Origin: Rhodocyclaceae bacterium
GTDB taxonomy: Bacteria > Pseudomonadota > Gammaproteobacteria > Burkholderiales > Rhodocyclaceae
NCBI GenBank assembly: GCA_020445745.1
Contig: JAGRGB010000028.1
Location: 62,001 to 126,000, forward strand
Length of the DNA: 64,000 nt
Direction: 5' to 3'
Shown: piece after piece, positions 16,359-25,578 of the stretch
How positions within the stretch are numbered: the stretch's first letter is position 1
Layout of the letters: the number at the start of each line of letters is the position of its first letter
Notes under the pieces: model-generated
Databases searched by the model: none
The model's input: only the letters and a program-made list of their open reading frames with translations
Told to the model about the DNA's origin: nothing
Translations under genes and position numbers: made by a program

Positions 16359-18836
16359 TCAGGCCAGGGCCTCGCTGTCTCCCAGGGGTGTGCTCTGGTC
16401 GGCTTCTTCCGGCAGCGCGAGCACGTCGCGCACCTGGCGCCGGCCGAAGACGTTGCGCTGAATGCCGGCGAAGTTGTCCGCGTTGTACAGACCGGGGCGA
16501 TGTGCCCAGCCGCGATATTCCATGCCGTGCAAGAGATCGCCGTCGTCGCCGGCGTTCATCAGATAGATCACAGGGCGGCAGCGGCGAATGGTCTCCGCCG
16601 CACCCTGCAGGCAACTGCTGTCCTGCCGCGCCAGATCGACCACCAGCAGACTGAGGGCCGGCAAGCGCAGGGCGTCGATGGTGGTCGTGCCGGTGTCGGG
16701 CCGATGCTCGGCGCCCAGGGTCTGCGGTCGATGGACGACCTGGGTCCAGCCGTTTGCATGGCAACTGGCGGCCAGCAGCTCCCAATTCGCGGGATCGGCT
16801 TCGAACGCATGCAGGGCGCCGAATGGGCCCAGCCGTTTGGCGAGGGCTGTCACCAGCGCGCCGAATCCGGCGCCGGCCAACACCATCGTGTCGCCGCGGC
16901 GAAGCACGCGGCCGAGCACTTCCTCCCGGGCGGCGCAGAATTCACCGTAGAGATCGACCGCCAGGCCCTCTGGTTGCTGGCCCAGCGGGCAGTTCAGGCG
17001 GCCGCTGCGCACCGGGCGCCAGGCATGCGCGGTGATTTCGATCGGCGCGATCCGCGCCGGATCCGTGGCACGGATGCCGGGATCCGCGATGCCTTCGGCG
17101 GCTGTCGCGGGGAGCTCCGTTTCGCCGCCGACGACCCGCGCCAGCGCGATCGCCACCTGACCGGTGACCGTCAGCCAGTCGCCACGCGTGCCCTGCCAGA
17201 AATGCCGCAGCGTAGGATACCAGGCGCTGCCGTGGCTGCCGCGCTGCCAGCGCCAGTCGCCGCCGGCATGGCTGAGCAGCCACACCGGTCGCCCCATGGC
17301 CGCCGCCACGTGGGCGAGCGCATTGTCGGCACTGATTACCAGGTCGAGTCCGTCGACGATCGCGGCGACCGACACCGGCTCGTCGGCGACTGCATCGGAG
17401 CGGACCCGGCAGGCATGGAGGATCTCTTCTTCGTCGGCGTCGCAGGGGCCCTGCAGGGCGTGGAAACGCACGCCGTGCATGCGCATCGCCGGCTCCAGCA
17501 GTGCCAGCGGAACGTCGCTGCCGCTGTCGCCGGGCGCTCCACGCCAGGCGATGCCGACGTCGAGGGCGTCGAAGCCGCCGATGAAGCGGGGCGGCAGGTC
17601 GGGCGGTACCTGCAGATAGGGCATCCGCGGCGGCAGGCTGCGGGTCGGCCCGACGTCGAGCTTCGGTAGCGCGTTCATCGGGCACTGATAATCGGCGGTG
17701 GTTCTGCCGGGACGGTCGCTGCGCTCGGTGCCGGCGACACCCCGTGCGGTAGCCAGCAGGCGCACGAGCGGCGCCGGCCCGCGAACCACGACGCGGGCGC
17801 CGTGACCGGCCAGTAGTTCGGCATAGCGGACGAACTGGATCGCGTCGGCCGAGCAGGTGGTGTGCAGCAGCAGCGTCCTGCCGGACAGATTCTCGCCGCG
17901 CCAGCGTGGGAATGCCGGCGTCTGTGCATTGCGTCGGCCATGGTCCATCAGGGCCCATCCCTCGCTGTCGCGACCCATCGCGATCAGGGTGTGGGCGTGG
18001 GCGACTCGATGGCGCGGATCCGCGGGTGCCAGCGCTCGTGCGCAGCGGTGACTTTCGTCCGCGGCGTCGAGCAGGCCGAGCGTGCGCTGGGCCAAGGCCA
18101 ACTGCGCCATCGCTTCGGCGTGCGCGGGATCTCTCGCCAGTGCCCGTTCGCAGGCGTTGGCGGCATCTTCGGCATGCCCGTCTGCATTGAGCACCATCGC
18201 CAGGGTCGCCAACGTGTCGGTGTGCCGGGGGTCGAACGCCAGTGCCAGGCGGGAATAGGCTTCCGCCTCTCGCAGCTCGTGGCGTGCCATGGCGACCTGG
18301 GCGAGACCGCTCAGCACCGCCGGGCCGACCTTGAGCGAGCGGCTGCGGGACAGTGCCTCCTCGGCGTCGCCGATGCGTCCCATGCGAAGCAGCACACGGC
18401 CCTGACGCAGGGGGTGGTCGGCAACGTCCGGTTCCAGCATGCGGGCTTCGGCGAAGTGCAATGCTGCCTCCTCCAGCCGTCCGGCGCGGGCACAGGCGCG
18501 GGCCAAGCTGGCGTGGGCGCCGGCCGACTCGGGCTGGCGCTCGAGGGCCGCGCGCAGGCTGGCGAGCGCCTCGTCATGGTTGCCGCGGGCCAGCGCGACG
18601 AGTCCCAGGTTGCGATGGAGGGCAGCGCTGTCCGGTGCCTTGGCGAGCGCCCGGCGCAAGGTCGCTTCGGCGTCGGCCAGTCGCCCGGCGCGCCGATGGA
18701 TGACGCCGAGCAAGTTCAGGGCGGCAGGATCGTCGGGGTCGATGCCGAGGGCGGCACGGCAATAGGCCCGCGCCGCGTCGAACTGTTCGGCGCGGATGGC
18801 CTGCTGGCAAAGTTTCAGTTGCGAATCGAAATCCAT
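16359..18836 (-). CDS. TPR / glycosyltransferase-like / FkbM-type methyltransferase fusion
   Basis: The 825-residue protein starts with about eight TPR repeats (residues 1-290, for example the A-LNLLGVIHRRAGR and LHRNLGLVALARG helices). The middle part (about 300-560) resembles the donor domain of GT9/GT41-type transferases, with DVGIAWRGAP and ISADNALAHVAAAMGRPVW. The last 230 residues contain VLAGAGFGALVTALAK and LHAFEADPANWELL, which look like an FkbM-family SAM-binding fold. The ATG at 18836 begins directly with the first TPR. TPR-linked transferases often modify surface proteins or glycans. The three-domain combination suggests glycosylation plus methylation by one polypeptide, which is inference. 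Confidence 0.7.
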   Translation of the reverse strand: MDFDSQLKLCQQAIRAEQFDAARAYCRAALGIDPDDPAALNLLGVIHRRAGRLADAEATLRRALAKAPDSAALHRNLGLVALARGNHDEALASLRAALERQPESAGAHASLARACARAGRLEEAALHFAEARMLEPDVADHPLRQGRVLLRMGRIGDAEEALSRSRSLKVGPAVLSGLAQVAMARHELREAEAYSRLALAFDPRHTDTLATLAMVLNADGHAEDAANACERALARDPAHAEAMAQLALAQRTLGLLDAADESHRCARALAPADPRHRVAHAHTLIAMGRDSEGWALMDHGRRNAQTPAFPRWRGENLSGRTLLLHTTCSADAIQFVRYAELLAGHGARVVVRGPAPLVRLLATARGVAGTERSDRPGRTTADYQCPMNALPKLDVGPTRSLPPRMPYLQVPPDLPPRFIGGFDALDVGIAWRGAPGDSGSDVPLALLEPAMRMHGVRFHALQGPCDADEEEILHACRVRSDAVADEPVSVAAIVDGLDLVISADNALAHVAAAMGRPVWLLSHAGGDWRWQRGSHGSAWYPTLRHFWQGTRGDWLTVTGQVAIALARVVGGETELPATAAEGIADPGIRATDPARIAPIEITAHAWRPVRSGRLNCPLGQQPEGLAVDLYGEFCAAREEVLGRVLRRGDTMVLAGAGFGALVTALAKRLGPFGALHAFEADPANWELLAASCHANGWTQVVHRPQTLGAEHRPDTGTTTIDALRLPALSLLVVDLARQDSSCLQGAAETIRRCRPVIYLMNAGDDGDLLHGMEYRGWAHRPGLYNADNFAGIQRNVFGRRQVRDVLALPEEADQSTPLGDSEALA

Positions 18837-18997
18837 CCGGCCGATCGTCGCTTGGGCAAGGGAACAGCTTGCGGCAGAAGCTTGGGGCGAATCCAGGGCA
18901 GGTTGCGCGCCCGCGCCCGGATTTTCACGGAAGCCGCTGTGCCGACGGTACCCCTTCGCCGCGGCCGGCGCTGCCGCGGCGACAACGGCAAAGCGGC

Positions 18998-20719
18998 TCA
19001 GCCTGCGGCAGCGACGCTGCGTATCAGGTGCAGCACGATCAGCGCGACACACAGCAATTGCCAGAAGCGTACCGGATTGCGCTGGATCAGCGGTTGACGG
19101 CGGATCGCGGCCTCGAGGTTCGGATTCGGCCGGGTGAAATCCTGCAGGAACTCGCCGAGGGCCTCGTGGCGGTAGATCGGGTTCGGGTTGAGCGCCTTGC
19201 GCAGGCAGCCTTCGATCCAGAGCGGCAGATCCGGTCGCCGCCTAATCGCCGGGATGTAGTTCAACTCGCCGTAATTGTCGATGCGAACGCGCTTGACCAC
19301 CGGCTCGTCGAACGGCAGCTTGCCGGTGATCATCTCGTAGCAGATCACCGCCAGAGAGAACAGGTCGGAGCGAAAGCTGCCGCCCGCGCCGAGCAGATAT
19401 TCCGGCGCCACGTAGTTGACGCTGCCCTGGGGTACCGACTTTTCCAGCGGCGAAGCGGTTTCGTCCTCACCGGCGATCATCACGGTGCCGAAGTCCAGGA
19501 TCTTCACCCGGCCGTCCCGGTCGACCATGATGTTCTCGGGCTTGATGTCCTGGTGCACCATGTCGGCCCGCTGAAAGGCGCGCAGGCCGGCGACCGCCTG
19601 GCGCACGATGTCGCGGACCGCGTCGAGGGCAGGTTCCGGATGGTCCTGCATCCACTCGCGAAGGTTGACGCCCTCGACGTGTTCGCCGAGGTAATACATG
19701 AAGCGCTTGTCGCGGACCGGCGCGAAGGTCTTCATCACGTTGGGATGGTCGATGCGCTGGCCGACCCATTCCTCGCGGATGAATCCGTCGAGGTAGATGG
19801 CATCCTCCGCGAAGTTCTCCGACGGTGCCTTGAGCACGTAGCGCTCGCCGGAGACTTCGTCCCGCACCAGGTACATGTGGCTGCGGGTGCCGCTGAAGAT
19901 CACGTCCAGCACGCGGTAGCCGTCGATCGTGTTGCCGACCTCGAGCACCGGCGGAATCGGCAAACGGGTCAGCCGTCGGTGGGTCTCGTCGATGCTCTGC
20001 AGCGGCAGCTCGTCGACGACGACGATCAGGGCCGACAGATTGTCGTCGGAGCCGGCGTCGAAGGCCGTGTCCACGAGCGCGCGCGCGCAGGCCTCGGGAT
20101 CGTCTGCGGCCGTCCCGAGCGCGGCGATCAGGCGCTGGGTGTGCAGGAAACCGTGGACGCCGTCGGTGGTCAGCAGGATCACGTCTTCGGTCGCCAGCTC
20201 GACCGTCGAATAATCGACCTCCAGATGACTGTCGGCACCGAGTGCCCGTGCCAGGAACTCGCGCCCGCCCTCGACCCGGACATGGTCGCGGGTCAGCTGG
20301 TCGAGCCTGCCCTGGCGCAGGTGGAAGATGCGTGAATCGCCGACATGCAGGCAGTGCAGCGTGTTCGACTTGACGATCGCCGCCGACAGCGTGGTCAGGG
20401 CGCTGTCGGTGTGTCCGGCGCGGCTGAGATTCTGCAGATGCAGCCAGGCGTTGAGGCTCTTCAGCACCCGGGCGGAGGCGTTGCGCACGCGCCAGTTCGG
20501 CGGTGTCGCGTAGTAGTCGGTGGCGAACACCGTGACCGCCATCTGACTCGCCTCGGCGGCGTTCTCGGAACCGCTGACGCCGTCGCAGATCACTGCGACC
20601 GCGCCCTTGGTGTCCCGTTCGTCGCCTTCCGGCAGGCGGGCGGCAAAGGCATCCTGATTGACGGGCTTGCGGCCGGCGATCGAATGGCCGCCGAAGCGCA
20701 GCCGCAGTTGCGAAGTCAA
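18998..20719 (-). CDS. PP2C phosphatase / Ser-Thr protein kinase fusion, membrane-anchored
   Basis: The 573-residue protein has an N-terminal PP2C domain (CDGVSGSENA, LHVGDSR, LLTTDGVHG, GSDDNLSA, residues about 1-240). A protein kinase domain follows (catalytic loop VHQDIKPENIM, then ILDFGTV and YVAPEY, about 260-530), and the C-terminal segment WQLLCVALIVLHLI is probably a membrane anchor. The usual HRD is HQD. The start is TTG at 20719, supported by AAGGAGG 7 bases upstream. It is the last gene of the nitrate assimilation cluster. The same kinase type lies next to nirB-nirD and the nitrate transporter in Pseudomonas genomes, so a role in controlling nitrate uptake or reduction by phosphorylation is likely but untested. 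Confidence 0.85.
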   Translation of the reverse strand: MTSQLRLRFGGHSIAGRKPVNQDAFAARLPEGDERDTKGAVAVICDGVSGSENAAEASQMAVTVFATDYYATPPNWRVRNASARVLKSLNAWLHLQNLSRAGHTDSALTTLSAAIVKSNTLHCLHVGDSRIFHLRQGRLDQLTRDHVRVEGGREFLARALGADSHLEVDYSTVELATEDVILLTTDGVHGFLHTQRLIAALGTAADDPEACARALVDTAFDAGSDDNLSALIVVVDELPLQSIDETHRRLTRLPIPPVLEVGNTIDGYRVLDVIFSGTRSHMYLVRDEVSGERYVLKAPSENFAEDAIYLDGFIREEWVGQRIDHPNVMKTFAPVRDKRFMYYLGEHVEGVNLREWMQDHPEPALDAVRDIVRQAVAGLRAFQRADMVHQDIKPENIMVDRDGRVKILDFGTVMIAGEDETASPLEKSVPQGSVNYVAPEYLLGAGGSFRSDLFSLAVICYEMITGKLPFDEPVVKRVRIDNYGELNYIPAIRRRPDLPLWIEGCLRKALNPNPIYRHEALGEFLQDFTRPNPNLEAAIRRQPLIQRNPVRFWQLLCVALIVLHLIRSVAAAG

Positions 20720-20784
20720 GCGGGTTCCTCCTTGCGATGGCTGCTGGCGGTCATGGCCGCCGTGCCCCGGCGCGTCGACGACGC

Positions 20785-20808
20785 GGCGCGCGGCTTGCGC
20801 CGCGCGCC
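20785..20808 (-). other. strong hairpin between the transporter and kinase genes
   Basis: A 10-base GC-only stem, GGCGCGCGGC, with a 4-base loop (GCAA on the transcript strand, a GNRA tetraloop) lies in the 110-base gap. There is no U-run behind it. It is more likely an mRNA stability or attenuation element that lowers kinase expression relative to the transporter than a true terminator. Confidence 0.5.
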
Positions 20809-20829
20809 GGATGTTGCCGATCGGTGCGC

Positions 20830-22299
20830 TCAGGTGACGCTGATCAGCTCGACGCTGCCGTCCTCGCGCACTTCGGCCATGTGGCCCTGCGGCTCTTCCA
20901 TGAACAGCAGGGTCAGGAAGCCGACCACGGCAGTCAGTGCGATCACGCCGAAGAATATTTCATAGCTGACGAAGGACAGCACGGTCAGATAGACCACTGC
21001 GCCGACGTTGCCGTAGGCTCCGGTCATGCCCGCGATCTGGCCGGTCAGCCGCCGCTTGATCAACGGCACCACGGCGAACACCGCCCCTTCGCCGGCCTGG
21101 ACGAAGAACGAGCAGGCCATCGCCACGACCACCGCCAGCCACACCGGCCAGGTCGAGTTGGTCATTGCCATCAGAGCATAGCCTGCGGCCAGACCAGCGG
21201 TCAGGATCAGCAGCGTCTTCTTGCGGCCGAAGCGGTCCGAAATCCATCCGCCACCGGGGCGCGACATCAGGTTCATGAAGGCGTAGGCCGATGCCACCAG
21301 GCCAGCCTTGACCGGATCCAGTGCGAAGGTCTCGGAGAAGAACAGCGGCAGCATCGACACCACCGCGAGTTCGGAGCCGAAGGTGGCGAAGTAGAGCACG
21401 TTGAGCACCGCGACCTGCTTGAACTTGTAGCGGTGCATTTCGGGCACCGGGGCCTTGAACACTTCGTGGTTGACCCGGTAGGAACTGTAGCTGTCATACA
21501 CGAAGATCGCCGCGAGGATCGCATAGATCGCCAGCGCCGCGTTTTCCGAGACGAGCTTGACCCCCGACGGCGAGAGCTTCCAGGCGAGCAGCGCGAGCGC
21601 GGCGTACATCGGAATCTTCATCAGCAGCATGAAGTAGAAGTCGCCCTTGCTGGTCACCTCGAGACCGCCACTCTTCTTCGGCTTGAAGTAGGTCGAGCCC
21701 TTGGGCGTGTTGGACGCGCTGAAGTAGTACACCGCGCTGTAGGCCAGGCAGATCGCGCCGGTGACGCCGATCGCATAGCGCCAGCCGTCCGGACCGCCGA
21801 AGATCAGGGCGAGGCTTGGCAGGATCATCGCCGCGGCCGCCGAACCGAAGTTGCCCCAGCCGCCGTAGATGCCTTCGGCGGTGCCCAGCTCGTTGGCCGG
21901 GAACCATTCGCTGACCATGCGGATGCCGATCACGAAACCGGCACCGACGAAGCCCAGCATGAAGCGGGCGATCGCGGCCTGGGTAAAGTCGTCGGCCATC
22001 GCAAACATGAAGCAGGGGATGCTGGAAATGGCCAGCAGCGCCGAATAGGCGATGCGTGGTCCGAACTTGTCGGTGAACATGCCGATCAGGATGCGGGCCG
22101 GGATCGTCAGGGCGACGTTCAGGATCAGCAGCGTCTTCACCTGGGACTTGTCGAGGCCGAGCGAATCGGCAATTGCGGCCAGCATCGGCGCGTGGTTGAA
22201 CCACACGACGAAGGTGATGAAGAAGGCCACCCAGGTCAAATGCAGCGTCTTCATCTTTCCGCTGAAGGACAGCAGATTGAACCCCTTTTCGTTACTCAT
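20830..22299 (-). CDS. NarK/NasA-type nitrate/nitrite transporter (MFS)
   Basis: The 489-residue protein is a 12-segment major facilitator. It has the loop motif MFTDKFGPR after the second segment and the nitrate-porter signatures [15 protein letters not shown] and [14 protein letters not shown], the glycine-rich motifs of the nitrate-nitrite porter family. Those motifs and the nas/nir context identify nitrate uptake as the function. The ATG at 22299 is the natural start. It follows nirD after a 108-base gap that contains a hairpin and is followed by the kinase-phosphatase gene, so uptake, reduction and signalling are encoded together. Confidence 0.9.
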   Translation of the reverse strand: MSNEKGFNLLSFSGKMKTLHLTWVAFFITFVVWFNHAPMLAAIADSLGLDKSQVKTLLILNVALTIPARILIGMFTDKFGPRIAYSALLAISSIPCFMFAMADDFTQAAIARFMLGFVGAGFVIGIRMVSEWFPANELGTAEGIYGGWGNFGSAAAAMILPSLALIFGGPDGWRYAIGVTGAICLAYSAVYYFSASNTPKGSTYFKPKKSGGLEVTSKGDFYFMLLMKIPMYAALALLAWKLSPSGVKLVSENAALAIYAILAAIFVYDSYSSYRVNHEVFKAPVPEMHRYKFKQVAVLNVLYFATFGSELAVVSMLPLFFSETFALDPVKAGLVASAYAFMNLMSRPGGGWISDRFGRKKTLLILTAGLAAGYALMAMTNSTWPVWLAVVVAMACSFFVQAGEGAVFAVVPLIKRRLTGQIAGMTGAYGNVGAVVYLTVLSFVSYEIFFGVIALTAVVGFLTLLFMEEPQGHMAEVREDGSVELISVT

Positions 22300-22351
22300 C
22301 GTGATTATCCTCGTAGGCTGGAAATCTGTGGCTGCCGGGCGCGCGATCCTG

Positions 22352-22371
22352 CCGTGGCCTCGCGGCCACGG
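22352..22371 (-). other. hairpin between nirD and the nitrate transporter
   Basis: CCGTGGCC and GGCCACGG form a perfect 8-base stem around a 4-base loop (GCGA on the transcript strand). No U-run follows, so transcription probably continues. It may mark an RNA processing or stability point between the reductase and transporter parts of the message. Confidence 0.45.
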
Positions 22372-22407
22372 GTAACTCGCGCCGCCGGGCGCAAAATCGG
22401 TTTGATC

Positions 22408-22749
22408 TCAGGGCTGGATCTGCAGGTAGACGACGCCCTGGTCGACGCGCGCCGCGAACTTGCCGGCGCAGCCTTCGTCCGGGGCCACGGCCTGGCCGTC
22501 GTCCAGCTGAATCTTCCAGTTGTGGAGCGGGCAGGTCACGCTGGTGCCATGGACGATGCCCTGCGACAGCGGCCCGCCCTTGTGCGGGCACTTGTCGTGC
22601 AGCGCGAACACCTGGTCGTCGGCGGTGCGGAACACCGCGATGTCACCGTGGCGCGTGCCCTTGACGACCCGCGATCCGAGCCGCGGAATCTCGTCGAGGG
22701 GGCACAGGCGTTTCCATTCGATATCGGTGTCGATCATTGTCGCGTCCAT
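22408..22749 (-). CDS. nirD: nitrite reductase small subunit
   Basis: The 113-residue protein is a Rieske-like NirD. It keeps the [2Fe-2S] ligand motifs CPHKGG and CPLHNW, 17 residues apart. NirD partners NirB in the cytoplasmic NADH-dependent six-electron reduction of nitrite to ammonium. The ATG at 22749 has GGAGG 6 bases upstream and follows the stop of a 30-codon micro-ORF by one base; a second Met lies four codons later. The length matches the family. Confidence 0.93.
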   Translation of the reverse strand: MDATMIDTDIEWKRLCPLDEIPRLGSRVVKGTRHGDIAVFRTADDQVFALHDKCPHKGGPLSQGIVHGTSVTCPLHNWKIQLDDGQAVAPDEGCAGKFAARVDQGVVYLQIQP

Positions 22750-22750
22750 C

Positions 22751-22843
22751 TCAGGCCTCCCCGATGTCAGGGTTCAGGCGGATTTCGTCGGAATTGTCCG
22801 GCTCGCGGCGCGGCGCGATGCCCCAGTCTTCCCATTCGCTCAT
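22751..22843 (-). CDS. 30-residue micro-ORF between nirB and nirD
   Basis: An ATG at 22843 with GAGGAG 6 bases upstream opens a 30-codon frame beginning MSEWEDWGIAPRREP and ending NPDIGEA. It starts 10 bases after the nirB stop and ends one base before the nirD start, with the nirD ribosome site inside its last codons. The peptide is acidic and contains two Trp, unlike random frames of this GC-rich genome, which are Arg/Ala-rich. It could be a small subunit or maturation peptide of the nitrite reductase, or serve only to couple translation of nirB and nirD. No family is recognised. Confidence 0.55.
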   Translation of the reverse strand: MSEWEDWGIAPRREPDNSDEIRLNPDIGEA

Positions 22844-22853
22844 GGCAATCTCC

Positions 22854-25295
22854 TCAGACCGCCAGCGGTTCGAAGGGGCGGCGCAGTTCGGGTTGCTCGG
22901 CCCGCTCCTGCCATGGATCGGTGTAGTCCTGCAGCGCATAGAGCAGCCGCTCGTACAGGGCCTTGCGATTGTCGGCGTCGTCGAGGACCAGCTTCTTGAC
23001 GTGGTCCAGCCCGACACGGCCGATGTAATGGACGGTACGCTCGAGGTAGTAGCCCTCCTCGCGATACAGTTGCAGGAAGGCACCGGAGATCTCCATGACC
23101 TCCTCTTCGGTCTTCGCCTTGGAAAAGAACTGGGCGACGTCGGTCTTGATGCCGCCGTTGCCGGCGACGTAGATCTCGTAGCCTGAATCGACGCCGATGA
23201 TGCCGACATCCTTGATGCCGGCTTCGGCGCAATTGCGCGGGCAACCCGAGACCGCCAGCTTGACCTTGTGGGGTGACCACATGCCGAACAGCATCTTCTC
23301 CAGCTTGACGCCGAGACTCATCGACAACTGGGTGCCGAAGCGGCAATGCTCGGCGCCGACACAGGTCTTGACGGTGCGGATCGACTTGCCGTAGGCGTGG
23401 CCGGAGACCATGCCGGCCTTGCCGAGGTCATGCCAGATCAGCGGCAGGTCCTCTTTCTTGACGCCGAGCAGGTCGATGCGCTGGCCACCGGTGACCTTGA
23501 CGGTAGGCACCTGGTATTTCTCGGCGGCATTGGCGATCGCGCGCAGCTCGTTCGGTGTCGTCAGGCCGCCCCACATCCGCGGCACGACCGAGTAGGTGCC
23601 GTCCTTCTGGATGTTGGCATGGGCGCGCTCGTTGATGAAGCGGCTCTGCGGGTCGTCCGCCGCCTCGTGCGGCCAGGTCGAGATGCAATAGTAGTTGAGC
23701 GCCGGGCGGCACGAGGCACAGCCGTTCGGTGTCTTCCAGTCGAGGAAATCCATTGCCTGATGCACCGACAGCAGCCGGTGCTCGCGGATCGCCTTGCGCA
23801 CCTCGCCGTGGGAACGGTCGGTACAGGCGCACACGGCCTTGTCCTTGGAGTCGGCCGGCTGGTAGGCGCCGCCGATCGTCGAGGCGAGGATCTGCTCGAC
23901 CAGGCCGGTGCAGGAGCCGCAGGAGCTCGACGCCTTGGTGTGCTTGCGCACGTCGTCGAGCGAGAACAGCCCCTTCTCCTTGATCGCCTTGACGATGGCG
24001 CCCTTGCATACGCCGTTGCAGCCGCACACTTCGGCTTCGTCCGGCATGCTCGCCGCGAGGTCATTGCCCTTGTGGCCGGTATCCCCCAGGTGGCTGTTGC
24101 CGAACAGCAGGTGGTCGCGGATCTCCGAGACGTTCTGCCGGTCCTTGACCATCTGGAAGTACCAGGCGCCGTCCTTGGTGTCGCCGTACATCACCGCACC
24201 GACGATGGTGTCGTTGCTGAGGACGACGCGCTTGTACACCCCTGCACCGGGATCGTGCAGCACGATGTCCTCGGTACCTTCGCCCCCGGAAAAATCGCCG
24301 GCCGAGAACACGTCGATGCCGGTCACCTTGAGCTTGGTCGAGGTCACCGAGCCGCGGTACAGGCCGATGCCGAACATCGCCAGATGGTTGGCACAGACCT
24401 TGGCCTGCTCGAACAGCGGCGCCACCAGACCGTAGGCGATGCCGCGGTGGTTGGCACATTCGCCGACCGCGTAGACGCGCGGATCGTAGGTCTGCATCGT
24501 GTCATTCACGACGATGCCCCGCTCGCAGTGCAGCCCGGACGACTCGGCCAGCGCGGTGTTGGGGCGGATGCCGGCGGCCATCACCACCAGATCGGCCGGG
24601 ATCGAACTGCCATCCTTGAACTTTACGGCCGCCACGCGTCCCGATTCACCCGCCACCAGTTCGGCGGTCTGGGCCTGCAGTTTGAACTTCAGGCCCTTTT
24701 CCTCGAGTGACTTCTGCAGCATGTCGGCGGCGGTCTTGTCGAGCTGGCGCTCCATGATCCAGTCGAGGATGTGGACGACGGTCACGTCCATGCCGCGCAG
24801 CGCGAGACCGTTGGCGGCCTCCAGGCCGAGCAGGCCGGCGCCGATCACGACCGCGTGCTTGTGCTCGGCGGCCGCGGCGATCATCGCGTCGGTGTCGGCG
24901 ATGTCGCGGTAGCCGATGACGCCGGGCAGATCCTTGCCGGGGATCGGCAGGATGAACGGGTTGGAACCGGTCGCCAGCAGCAGGCGGTCGTACTCGCGTT
25001 CGGTGCCGTCCTCGGCGATGACCTTGCGTGCCCGGCGATCGATACGGGCGATCCGGTTGCCCAGGTGCAGTTCGATGCCGTTGTCGATGTACCACTGACG
25101 ATCGTTCAGGATGATGTCCTGGATCGTCATCTCGCCGGCGAGCACCGGCGACAGCAGGATGCGGTTGTAGTTGGGGTGTGGTTCGGCGCCGAACACCGTG
25201 ATTTCGTACATGTCCGGTGACAGCTTGAGCAGCTCTTCCAGCGTGCGCATGCCCGCCATGCCGTTGCCAACCAAGACCAGCTTGAGCTTTCGCAT
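22854..25295 (-). CDS. nirB: NADH-dependent nitrite reductase large subunit
   Basis: The 813-residue protein has the NirB order. An FAD/NAD(P)H domain (residues 1 to about 320, VLVGNGMAG and the VVIGAGLLGLEAA dinucleotide fold) comes first. Two BFD-like [2Fe-2S] segments follow (CGCNGVCKG...CGSC and CACTDRSH...CASC). The C-terminal sulfite/nitrite reductase domain carries siroheme/[4Fe-4S] ligands in TCVGAEHCRFG and SGCPRNCAEA. It reduces nitrite to ammonium in the cytoplasm. The ATG at 25295 is chosen because GAGGGA precedes it by 6 bases and the FAD fold starts there. The message has a long leader of about 177 bases from a predicted sigma-54 promoter. Confidence 0.95.
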   Translation of the reverse strand: MRKLKLVLVGNGMAGMRTLEELLKLSPDMYEITVFGAEPHPNYNRILLSPVLAGEMTIQDIILNDRQWYIDNGIELHLGNRIARIDRRARKVIAEDGTEREYDRLLLATGSNPFILPIPGKDLPGVIGYRDIADTDAMIAAAAEHKHAVVIGAGLLGLEAANGLALRGMDVTVVHILDWIMERQLDKTAADMLQKSLEEKGLKFKLQAQTAELVAGESGRVAAVKFKDGSSIPADLVVMAAGIRPNTALAESSGLHCERGIVVNDTMQTYDPRVYAVGECANHRGIAYGLVAPLFEQAKVCANHLAMFGIGLYRGSVTSTKLKVTGIDVFSAGDFSGGEGTEDIVLHDPGAGVYKRVVLSNDTIVGAVMYGDTKDGAWYFQMVKDRQNVSEIRDHLLFGNSHLGDTGHKGNDLAASMPDEAEVCGCNGVCKGAIVKAIKEKGLFSLDDVRKHTKASSSCGSCTGLVEQILASTIGGAYQPADSKDKAVCACTDRSHGEVRKAIREHRLLSVHQAMDFLDWKTPNGCASCRPALNYYCISTWPHEAADDPQSRFINERAHANIQKDGTYSVVPRMWGGLTTPNELRAIANAAEKYQVPTVKVTGGQRIDLLGVKKEDLPLIWHDLGKAGMVSGHAYGKSIRTVKTCVGAEHCRFGTQLSMSLGVKLEKMLFGMWSPHKVKLAVSGCPRNCAEAGIKDVGIIGVDSGYEIYVAGNGGIKTDVAQFFSKAKTEEEVMEISGAFLQLYREEGYYLERTVHYIGRVGLDHVKKLVLDDADNRKALYERLLYALQDYTDPWQERAEQPELRRPFEPLAV

Positions 25296-25483
25296 ATCGA
25301 ATCCCTCGCAACAGACCCCCGGGAAAGATCCGGGTCGTCGATTCATGCCGCGGCAGGGATCGTCGTCGATCCTGGTGACGCCAGGCGGCTTTGCCCGACG
25401 TCGAACTGCGTCAGCGAACTTTTCGCTCGCCACTGCCTTCGGGCGCCCATCGCCCGACCGATAGCGGCCTTGTTGGACTGTAA

Positions 25484-25498
25484 GCAGCTTGCGTGCCA
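25484..25498 (-). promoter_or_regulatory. nirB: sigma-54 promoter of nirB
   Basis: On the minus strand TGGCACG is followed by CTGC with the invariant GG and GC exactly 10 bases apart; only one -12 base departs from TTGC. The predicted start is near 25472. Together with the upstream NtrC-like site this indicates nitrogen control. Confidence 0.75.
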
Positions 25499-25563
25499 GC
25501 CGCCTGATTGCCCTCAACCGCGCATTTCTGCGGGATTTTGCGGGTCGCCCGATGAGGCCGATT

Positions 25564-25578
25564 TAGTGCAATGCACCA
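25564..25578. promoter_or_regulatory. NtrC-like palindrome upstream of nirB
   Basis: TAGTGCA and TGCACCA flank a single A. These match both half-site types of NtrC (TRGTGCA and TGCACYA) but in back-to-back order with a short centre. The site lies about 70 bases upstream of the -24 element. The activity of this arrangement is uncertain. Confidence 0.45.

Noticed and set aside
20785..22371. The two GC hairpins as intrinsic terminators
   Set aside because: Neither is followed by a run of T on the transcribed strand, and both lie inside a functionally coherent operon.
25296..25472. A NasR/NasT-type ANTAR antitermination leader in front of nirB
   Set aside because: Several stem-loops are present, but I could not find the paired six-base loops with the expected A and G, nor a terminator stem with a U-run. 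Kept only as a structured leader.
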